Below, piece after piece: positions 57,936 through 64,000 of a stretch of 64,000 nucleotides of DNA. The DNA lies in NCBI RefSeq assembly GCF_002811765.1, contig NZ_NPDR01000001.1, forward strand, positions 620,001-684,000, in the 5' to 3' direction. This DNA comes from Leptospira saintgironsiae. GTDB taxonomy: Bacteria > Spirochaetota > Leptospiria > Leptospirales > Leptospiraceae. The notes beneath the pieces were generated by a model that was not told the origin of the DNA, searched no databases, and was given only the letters and a program-made list of their open reading frames with translations. Both the position numbers and the translations under genes were made by a program. Every line of letters begins with the position of its first letter. Position 1 is the first letter of the stretch.

Positions 57936-58511
57936 TTAATCGAAGAGTCCTTCTTTCAAGAAATCGGGAGCAGTCTGGTAGAATTCCCAATGTTGGAAGA
58001 AGAGGGCAATATAGGTGTTTTGGAAAGTGGATAAGGGTAGAAGTTTCTCAGATAAGGATTGAAACTCTGCCTGGTGTAATCTTGCTAAAAGTTCTTTTTT
58101 GGCTTCTAAAAAGTTGCGCAGATTTTTCTCTTCGAAGGCGGATAGGCGAATAGTCTTCTCGTCTGAGAGCAAAAAGTTTTCGTAATAAGAAAACATAAGC
58201 TCTTTAGTTTCTCTATGATGAGAATGGTCTGCGAGTAAGGTCACTTGTTCTTCTTTAGTTAGCCCGGCCATACGAATACATTCTAAACTTTGGTAGGCAG
58301 ATTTGGCTTCTTGTAAGGCAAGATTTTCAGCGATCTTGGTTCTTTCTTCCGGAGAAAGTTTAGAAGTATAAAATTCCTTCAATTCTTTAGAGGTACTGCC
58401 TTGAGATAAGCAATGTCCTATCTTCAGTTTTGTAGGGAAAAATAAAGGAGAAGCGGATATCTGAACGATACCCGCACATAGAAAAGTTAAGATCAGAAGA
58501 AAGTGTTTCAT
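57936..58511 (-). CDS. Hypothetical secreted helical protein (191 aa)
   Basis: A signal peptide covers residues 1-20 (MKHFLLILTFLCAGIVQISA). The mature part is predominantly helical and rich in Lys, Glu and Leu, with the segments FYTSKLSPEERTKIAENLALQEAK and FLEAKKELLARLHQAEF. No family recognised. It lies between serC (upstream on the same strand, 18 nt away) and rpiB, probably in one operon with them. Confidence 0.62.
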   Translation of the reverse strand: MKHFLLILTFLCAGIVQISASPLFFPTKLKIGHCLSQGSTSKELKEFYTSKLSPEERTKIAENLALQEAKSAYQSLECIRMAGLTKEEQVTLLADHSHHRETKELMFSYYENFLLSDEKTIRLSAFEEKNLRNFLEAKKELLARLHQAEFQSLSEKLLPLSTFQNTYIALFFQHWEFYQTAPDFLKEGLFD

Positions 58512-58529
58512 TCTATTCTTCCAGAAGAT

Positions 58530-59621
58530 TTAGGCCTTCTTCTCGAATTCCTTCATATATTCTACTAAGGAAATTACACCTTCTTTAGGCATAGAATTAT
58601 AGATAGAAGCTCTTAGGCCACCGACTAGTCTGTGACCCTCTAGACCATGAAGTCCTTTTTCTTCTGCGCCTGCTAAAAACTTAGATTCTAAATTTTTGTC
58701 GTGTAAAGTGAAGACAACGTTCATTACGGATCTTGAATTCGGTTTTACCGGAGCATTATAGAAGGAAGTGGTTTCCAAATAATCATAAAGAATTTTGGCT
58801 TTTTCCTCATTGATCTTTTCGATCTTCTCTACTCCACCCAGATCCTTTAACCATTCGAATACAAGTTTGGCCATATAGATAGAATATGTAGGAGGAGTAT
58901 TATACATGGATTTATTTTTTGCAGTAAGTGCATAATCCATCAGTATAGGAACAGTTCTACTGGAACGTCCAAGTAGATCTTTACGAATGATCAGAACGCT
59001 TAAACCGGAAGGTCCGATATTTTTCTGTGCTCCCGCAAAAATTGCACCGAACTTACTTACATCTATCTTTCTAGAAAGAATTTCAGAAGTCATGTCCGCG
59101 ATTAGAGGAGCCTTAGTGATAGTCGGAATGGTTACATAACGAGTTCCTAATAAAGTATTATTAGAAGTAATATATATATATGCCGCTCCAGGATTTACCA
59201 TGGAGTCATTTAGTTCAGGAGACTCTGTATACTTATGATCTTCTCCGTCATAAATTTTTTTGACAGGATTGAATCTAAGTGCTTCTTCCATTGCTTTCTT
59301 AGCCCAGATACCTGTGACAGCAAAGTCAGCAGACTCTCCATCTTTCAGAAGATTTAAGGGTAGGGCGGAGAAGTGGAGGCTAGCTCCTCCGGAAAGAAAC
59401 ATAATTTCGTAATTTTCCGGAACAGATAATAATTCTCTGAGCAAGGAAAGGGAAGTATCCAGGACTTCTTCAAAAAGTTTTCCCCTATGACTATCTTCCA
59501 TAATGGACATACCGGATCCGCGGTAGTTCAGAAACTCGGAGGCTGCCTTCTCCATGACTGGAGTAGGTAACATCGCAGGACCTGCGCAAAAATTGTAGAT
59601 TCGGCGCTCAAATTTGCTCAT
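58530..59621 (-). CDS. serC: Phosphoserine aminotransferase
   Basis: 363 residues, the usual length. It opens [18 protein letters not shown], the SerC signature, and the PLP-binding lysine lies in [12 protein letters not shown] (about residue 197). The enzyme transfers an amino group from glutamate to 3-phosphohydroxypyruvate in serine biosynthesis and can also serve pyridoxal phosphate synthesis. ATG at 59621. The following minus-strand genes (hypothetical, rpiB, LamG-like) may share its transcript. Confidence 0.96.
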   Translation of the reverse strand: MSKFERRIYNFCAGPAMLPTPVMEKAASEFLNYRGSGMSIMEDSHRGKLFEEVLDTSLSLLRELLSVPENYEIMFLSGGASLHFSALPLNLLKDGESADFAVTGIWAKKAMEEALRFNPVKKIYDGEDHKYTESPELNDSMVNPGAAYIYITSNNTLLGTRYVTIPTITKAPLIADMTSEILSRKIDVSKFGAIFAGAQKNIGPSGLSVLIIRKDLLGRSSRTVPILMDYALTAKNKSMYNTPPTYSIYMAKLVFEWLKDLGGVEKIEKINEEKAKILYDYLETTSFYNAPVKPNSRSVMNVVFTLHDKNLESKFLAGAEEKGLHGLEGHRLVGGLRASIYNSMPKEGVISLVEYMKEFEKKA

Positions 59622-59779
59622 GAGGTTAGGGTAAAAACCAGGTCTTGGGAGGCAACTTCTTACTGTTCCTACATTCTAGAAGAATCGAAAAATCCTTGGC
59701 AGAGTCCTATCTAGAATCATAAGATAGCCATTCGTCTCTCCCAAGTTTGGGGGTATTCGTTTTTCAAAGGAGTTCCATA

Positions 59780-61453
59780 ATGTCACGGATTCGACTGGCC
59801 GTATTTCTAATCTTCCTCGGAAGTTTTAGCTTTCCGATCTTCGCCCAAGAGGGGCCTAAACTTGGAGAAAAGGAAGTTCGTTCTTCCGGAAAAGTGAACT
59901 TCGTCAATAGGTCTGCTGCAAGAGCAGATGAAGAGACAAAAGGAAGTAACGCAAGAACCGGTGCTGGACTTTCCGAAGCATTAAAAAAAGATCCTAAGTC
60001 AGCAGCTTCTGCAGATGGGATCACTGCGCTCCGTATTCTTCCTGATGAGAAAGAAAAAAAGTTCGGAGCGGACTTGATCAGCATCGGTAAAGATGCAGAT
60101 TACGGACATATTAACTCAATCCAAAGGATACTTTCAGGATATGTGAAAGCAAACTTCGGATATTCAGAAGCAAACTCTGATACATTAGCAACTTATATAC
60201 TTTATTATAATGCGATCCATCGTAAGGGTGCAGATTATGTTAAACGCAAATACAATACTGAAGTTGTAAAGAACTCGCAAAACGATAAGATCGGTATCGG
60301 TAGACGTTATACGGAATGGCCTGGAAAAACTCAGATCATTATTCCAATCGTAACCAATATTCTTTCAGATGATGGAAAAGATCTGGATACTGATGAGCTT
60401 GAGAAAGAAGTCAATAAAGACCTGGATAAAAAGAAAGAAGGTCAAGACGATAAGAAGAGAATGAACGACCTTCAAAATGAGAAGGCAGAAGAAGAAAAAC
60501 GTAAACTCCAAGATAAAAAAGAAGAGAATAGAAAAAAACAAGAAGATGCTTCCAACAAAGAAAGGAACGCAGAAAGAGAGATCCAGGAACTGAATAAAGA
60601 TCCTGTTAAGAATAAACAAAAGATCACTCAAAAACAAGAAGAACGTAAACAGGCCCAACAAGAACAACAGAAGGCCAAAAAAGAAGAACAACAGATAAAA
60701 GAAAAAGAGAAGGAGATCGCTAAAAAAGAAGAATCTCGTAAATCTGATTCTAAATCTTCCTCATCTTCTTCTGATTCCAAAAGTTCTTCTTCCGGAGATT
60801 CTAAAAAATCCGAAGCTAAGTCCGACGACAATAAGTCCAAGGAAGAAATCAAACAAGAGCTGAAGGAAACTAAAAAAGAATTAGAAACAGTTAAAGAAGA
60901 ACAGAAGAAAAAAGAAGAATTCGACAAGAACGTTGTCGGAGGAAAAATTCTGTTTCTCAAAACTTTGAAATATACTTCAGATGGACATTATAGCAACGAA
61001 CTTCACGCATTAGACCCATCCAAAGATGATACAATTTTCAAAGGTGATTTTAACAAGATTTGTGGACGCACATTTGAAGTAGTAGATGGGAAAGCACTTG
61101 TAGTTGGTTACGAATCTGATCACTCTGCTGCTCACAAACTTATACTGATCGATCAAGAAACTTTAAAACCTGCTGTTTGGTCCGGTGATTCAGTATTCTG
61201 GCGAACTCCGATGATCGTCAAAGGAGACGAGATCTATGCCTTTGAAGAAAGAAATGGAAAATATTATTTAAGCCGTTATGACAAAGGTTTAAAGAAAACT
61301 GCTGGAAGTGAAGAAGAGATCAGCCCGAACTCAAACGTTACTTTCTTCGGTGAAAAAATTTACGTTACCGGTAAGGAAGAAGGTTCCGGAAAAACGGAAA
61401 TCGCAGTGTTCGGTAAAGCGGATCTGAAATTGATCAAGAAGATCAAACCTTAA
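59780..61453 (+). CDS. P83/100-family protein
   Basis: 557 residues from ATG 59780, chosen because AAGGAG lies at 59767-59772 and a signal peptide follows (MSRIRLAVFLIFLGSFSFPIFA-Q). The N-terminal domain (about 25-215) contains GKVNFVNRSAARADEETKGSNARTGAGLSEAL and the ILSGYVKANFGYSEANSDTLATYI region resembling the Borrelia p83/100 antigen family. A long Lys/Glu/Gln-rich coiled coil spans 215-390, with a Ser-rich patch near 335-350. A beta-rich domain follows (400-557). P83/100 proteins are spirochaete-specific periplasmic or envelope-associated antigens of unclear role. Terminator at 61477. Confidence 0.82.
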   Translation: MSRIRLAVFLIFLGSFSFPIFAQEGPKLGEKEVRSSGKVNFVNRSAARADEETKGSNARTGAGLSEALKKDPKSAASADGITALRILPDEKEKKFGADLISIGKDADYGHINSIQRILSGYVKANFGYSEANSDTLATYILYYNAIHRKGADYVKRKYNTEVVKNSQNDKIGIGRRYTEWPGKTQIIIPIVTNILSDDGKDLDTDELEKEVNKDLDKKKEGQDDKKRMNDLQNEKAEEEKRKLQDKKEENRKKQEDASNKERNAEREIQELNKDPVKNKQKITQKQEERKQAQQEQQKAKKEEQQIKEKEKEIAKKEESRKSDSKSSSSSSDSKSSSSGDSKKSEAKSDDNKSKEEIKQELKETKKELETVKEEQKKKEEFDKNVVGGKILFLKTLKYTSDGHYSNELHALDPSKDDTIFKGDFNKICGRTFEVVDGKALVVGYESDHSAAHKLILIDQETLKPAVWSGDSVFWRTPMIVKGDEIYAFEERNGKYYLSRYDKGLKKTAGSEEEISPNSNVTFFGEKIYVTGKEEGSGKTEIAVFGKADLKLIKKIKP

Positions 61454-61476
61454 GATTAGCTGATTGTTAAGAAGAG

Positions 61477-61502
61477 AAGGCGGGTTTTCACCCGCCTTTT
61501 TT
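61477..61502 (+). terminator. Rho-independent terminator after P83/100 gene
   Basis: AAGGCGGGT (61477-61485) pairs with ACCCGCCTT (61490-61498) around TTTC, continuing into a run of Ts to 61502. Its reverse may also serve the convergent DUF4345-like gene. Confidence 0.9.
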
Positions 61503-61526
61503 ATTTCTGGAGAAGCTCCGTGTTTC

Positions 61527-61943
61527 TTAATTTTTCTTTAAAAGCCAAGCGCCTAAGAATACGGAAACAATTTCAGTAGCCATGCTTAAGTAGATATATT
61601 CATTTCCTGGTCCGTCCAAGAAAAGAGTATATAATCTTGCTACAAACAATCCTGCTGCGCTTGCAACCGAAAGAAGAATTGCTTGGGTTTTGAACTCTGG
61701 CTTTACTAAACCATAATATACAATAAGCCCAACTCCAAAACATAGGCCTGAATACATTGCTCTGAAGTCCGCGAGCGCAGCACTCGAATGTATTGTATAT
61801 CCTATCGCATTTGCTAATGGAACTGGAAATAGAAGAAAGGCGATTGTAAATCCGGCATACACCGCCAAGTTTAAAGCCAGAAAAATTTTAGTGATCCAAC
61901 TTATAAGTGAACCGGTTTGATCTGAAATAGAGTGAGTTTGCAT
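61527..61943 (-). CDS. DUF4345-like membrane protein
   Basis: 138 residues from ATG 61943, which has GAGGAC upstream, better than an upstream Met at 61979. Four membrane helices (about 11-35, 52-73, 80-98 and 115-135). The LFPVPLANAIGY, AALADFRAMYSGLCFGVGLIVYY and LYTLFLDGPGNEYIYLSMATEI segments match the four-helix DUF4345 family, common as small membrane proteins of unknown role. It lies downstream of the AraC-type regulator on the same strand, possibly its target. Confidence 0.72.
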   Translation of the reverse strand: MQTHSISDQTGSLISWITKIFLALNLAVYAGFTIAFLLFPVPLANAIGYTIHSSAALADFRAMYSGLCFGVGLIVYYGLVKPEFKTQAILLSVASAAGLFVARLYTLFLDGPGNEYIYLSMATEIVSVFLGAWLLKKN

Positions 61944-62005
61944 CTTTGTCCTCTCGTTTGGGATGAGAATAAGATACACTGTTTCTGGAAGACAGTCGTC
62001 CGGCG

Positions 62006-63085
62006 TTATAAAGGCTTACACATTTTTCGATAGGAAATCGGAGTTTTTTGAGTAAGTTTCAAAAAAGCCTCATTAAAGGAAGAACGGTTATTAAAACCAA
62101 CTGTCATTGCGATCTCTAAAACAGTTTTATCAGTTTCAGACAAAAGTTGTTTTGCATCTTCTATCCGATGGTGGTTGATCAAAGAAAAATATCCTTTTCC
62201 GATCCTATTATTGATCAGTTCTGAAAATTGGTGAGTTGTCAGAGACAATTCTTTTGCAAGTTCTGCTAAGGACAAATCTTCTCTGCGATGGATCTTTTCT
62301 GATTCGAATAGAAAGTTTAATTTTTCTAATATAGAATCAAGTTTTAGACCTTCTAACCTGGTCCTTGAATATTTTGCCTTTGCTAAATCGGATTTAACGG
62401 TTTCTGGAAAATCGAAATATTTTCTGCGGATATAATATACAAGTGAAACAGCAAGAGTTACAGTTAAAAGTGCAAGTTTTAGAAAGATAGGACTGAATAT
62501 GAGTCCGATCATTCCGAAAACAGAAACGATCAAACAATCTAGAGCAAATATCCCAAATAAGATCTTAAATTTCGGTTCGGAGATTTGAGGAAGTATCTTA
62601 AAGATTGGAAAAACAAAACTTAAAGAAAAAATTCCTGCTCCCAAGTAGAGGATCCCTGTTCCAGAAATCGGGTCTAAAATATTCCAGTGGATCTGCACGG
62701 ATGATGGAGATCCGGCATATTCTCCTAATCTGAAAAACAAAATAACTCCCAAACAAAGTAAGAATGGAAGGAAGAAGAGCATATGGACAGACTTATATCT
62801 GAAATCTTCCTCCAAAAAAGCTAGAAGAGCTAAAAACGCAAAAGCTGGTGGAAGATAGAGAAGAGGAATATTCCAAAGTTTTAGGTTTAGATCCTGGCCA
62901 GCATTCGGATTTAAAACCAAAGAACCGGAAAGTTGCATAAATCCTAAAGAGACTAGAGTAAGAGAAAGTAAAACCTGGAATTTATGTTTTCTGTCGGAAG
63001 GAAATTCTCCGATTGCGAGCAAAAAGGAAAGAAATCCTCCGAAGAGGATCATCCCGTCAGAAAACCATCCCAATAATTCAGGCAT
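62006..63085 (-). CDS. AraC-type regulator with multi-helix membrane sensor
   Basis: 359 residues. Six to seven membrane helices (about 1-235) precede a C-terminal AraC/XylS DNA-binding domain (about 255-359) with two helix-turn-helix units: LSLAELAKELSLTTHQFSELIN and VLEIAMTVGFNNRSSFNEAFLKLTQKTPISYRK. Membrane-bound AraC proteins of this layout are abundant in Leptospira. It should control transcription directly from the membrane in response to an unknown signal. The DUF4345-like gene follows after a gap of 62 nt on the same strand, so it is a plausible target. ATG at 63085. Confidence 0.88.
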   Translation of the reverse strand: MPELLGWFSDGMILFGGFLSFLLAIGEFPSDRKHKFQVLLSLTLVSLGFMQLSGSLVLNPNAGQDLNLKLWNIPLLYLPPAFAFLALLAFLEEDFRYKSVHMLFFLPFLLCLGVILFFRLGEYAGSPSSVQIHWNILDPISGTGILYLGAGIFSLSFVFPIFKILPQISEPKFKILFGIFALDCLIVSVFGMIGLIFSPIFLKLALLTVTLAVSLVYYIRRKYFDFPETVKSDLAKAKYSRTRLEGLKLDSILEKLNFLFESEKIHRREDLSLAELAKELSLTTHQFSELINNRIGKGYFSLINHHRIEDAKQLLSETDKTVLEIAMTVGFNNRSSFNEAFLKLTQKTPISYRKMCKPL

Positions 63086-63140
63086 GGTCTTATTGTATTT
63101 TAGGAATAGATTAGTCTAATCGAAATTCGAATTAGAAAAA

Positions 63141-63521
63141 TTATCTCATGGAAGTAAGATCTCTGTAAGCTCTTACAACTCCATCAGCTAAAGTTTTAGT
63201 GAATGTGAGTGCCACTCTTGCTTTTTCAGAAGCTACCATCACTTCATGAGCGTCCACACTGTTTGGGTCATATACCATTTTTTGAGTGAGTTCGTCAGCT
63301 TCTACCTGTAGTTCGTTTACAGAGTTGAATGCATTTCTCATTGCTTCTGAAAAACTTTCGGCAACATAGTCAGGAGCAACTGGCTCTTTGACATCTCCGT
63401 AATGACGTTGGTCATCTATCTTTACGGAAACTTTATCTCCCTTAGGAGAAAGAGGAAAACGAGAATCGGAATATCCCGAGTTATAGTTGTACCAAAGTTT
63501 GGAATTAAAATCTACGTTCAT
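63141..63521 (-). CDS. fliE: Flagellar hook-basal body protein FliE
   Basis: 126 residues. The C-terminal half matches FliE: FSEAMRNAFNSVNELQVEADELTQKMVYDPNSVDAHEVMVASEKARVALTFT, with the V-H-E-V-M-x-A-x-E-K core of the family. An N-terminal stretch of about 40 residues is longer than usual. FliE joins the MS ring to the proximal rod of the (periplasmic) flagellum. It follows flgC by 12 nt in the order flgB-flgC-fliE. Confidence 0.93.
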   Translation of the reverse strand: MNVDFNSKLWYNYNSGYSDSRFPLSPKGDKVSVKIDDQRHYGDVKEPVAPDYVAESFSEAMRNAFNSVNELQVEADELTQKMVYDPNSVDAHEVMVASEKARVALTFTKTLADGVVRAYRDLTSMR

Positions 63522-63533
63522 TCTTCTCTCCTA

Positions 63534-63995
63534 TTAAGCTCTTCCGATTTCTAGGGCCTTGTTGAACATTGCCTTGGATCCGTTGATCATCTGGACGTTT
63601 GCCTCGTAAGATCTAGAAGCAGAGATCATGTCCGTCATTTCGGTGACTATATTTACGTTCGGCATTTCTACATAGCCTTTTTTAGGTCCGATCTGGATCG
63701 CGTCTGGGTGGGTAGGATCATAAGTTAATCTTAAAGGACTCATATCCTTCTCGATTTTCATTACTTTCACACCTTTACCTTCTCCAGGAGAAAGACCAAA
63801 AGGATAAACAGGGCTTTTCCATTTGGTTCTAAGATTTACAGGAGTCAGGATCACTCTGTCCCTGCGGAAAGGGCCATCACCATTTGTATTTCTGGTAGTG
63901 GTTGCGTTCGCGATATTGTTTCCGATCACATCCATACGGAGTCTCTGAGCGGAAAGTCCAGTGGCGGAGATATTAACTGCGCTAAATAGTCCCAT
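63534..63995 (-). CDS. flgC: Flagellar basal-body rod protein FlgC
   Basis: 153 residues, complete. It begins MGLFSAVNISATGLSAQRLRMDVIGNNIAN, the rod/hook N-terminal motif, and ends with MTDMISASRSYEANVQMINGSKAMFNKALEIG, the typical C-terminal helix. FlgC is one of the proximal rod proteins. Its start at 63995 is five bases from the right edge; flgB presumably lies upstream, outside the window. Confidence 0.95.
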   Translation of the reverse strand: MGLFSAVNISATGLSAQRLRMDVIGNNIANATTTRNTNGDGPFRRDRVILTPVNLRTKWKSPVYPFGLSPGEGKGVKVMKIEKDMSPLRLTYDPTHPDAIQIGPKKGYVEMPNVNIVTEMTDMISASRSYEANVQMINGSKAMFNKALEIGRA

Positions 63996-64000
63996 CTTCT

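Noticed and set aside
60420..60920. Purine-rich AAG/GAA repeats resembling a low-complexity insertion
   Set aside because: They encode the Lys/Glu/Gln coiled coil of the P83/100 protein with varied codons, and no exact tandem unit is present.
1..64000. tRNA, rRNA, insertion sequences, prophage genes or riboswitches
   Set aside because: I looked through the intergenic gaps on both strands and saw no cloverleaf, transposase, integrase or known riboswitch pattern. A covariance-model search would be decisive.

Overview
The window is spirochaete chromosome and almost certainly from the genus Leptospira. The evidence is a P83/100-family antigen homologue, flagellar fliE/flgC genes, many secreted TPR and hypothetical proteins, AraC regulators with multi-helix membrane sensors, and dense gene packing with frequent TTG/GTG starts. 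Base composition looks to be around 40% GC by eye, higher than expected for L. interrogans, so an intermediate (P2) or other higher-GC species seems more likely. The species cannot be fixed from sequence reading alone. I found no rRNA, tRNA, CRISPR array, insertion sequence or prophage; it reads as core chromosome with some lineage-specific genes.

Layout. 1-2000 (minus): beta-oxidation pair (3-hydroxyacyl-CoA dehydrogenase, then a thiolase running off the left edge). 2334-4433: an ammonium transporter fused to a class III adenylate cyclase. 4581-7375: a histone H1-like basic protein, a secreted 3D-domain-like protein and three small membrane proteins. 7384-9390: secreted M48 metallopeptidase. 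9506-16078: a divergent respiratory locus with heme O and heme A synthases (minus), then a 52-residue membrane protein, SCO copper chaperone and caa3 oxidase subunits II, I and III (plus). The oxidase carries the YS motif of type A2 enzymes. 16242-21012: a membrane protein, CarD, a PIN-TRAM membrane protein, PEP carboxykinase (ATP) and a phasin-like protein.

21067-25383 (minus) is the most unusual block: ECF-like sigma factor, a soluble 252-residue protein, a CHAT-domain caspase-like protease and a cysteine-rich protein, in one apparent operon. It recalls the protease / sigma-inhibitor / sigma-factor logic of CRISPR Craspase systems, but no CRISPR is present. 25418-33452 holds an M23 peptidase, a degenerate sensor kinase, dnaE, a GNAT acetyltransferase and gatB. 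33568-38082 has an orphan ParA operon and membrane proteins. 38218-43771 encodes lipoprotein-release ABC components (LolC/E-LolD type), a protein that looks like a fusion of an McsA-type zinc finger to a shortened McsB-type guanidino-kinase domain, and ClpC. This recalls the Firmicute mcsA-mcsB-clpC order.

43847-55557 contains TPR proteins, an MtaB-type tRNA methylthiotransferase, a methyltransferase, a phosphomutase-like metalloenzyme, two paired membrane sensor-like proteins and a possible RHH/PIN toxin-antitoxin pair. 55519-64000 holds a LamG-like secreted protein, rpiB, serC, the P83/100 homologue, a DUF4345-like protein, an AraC-type membrane regulator, fliE and flgC.
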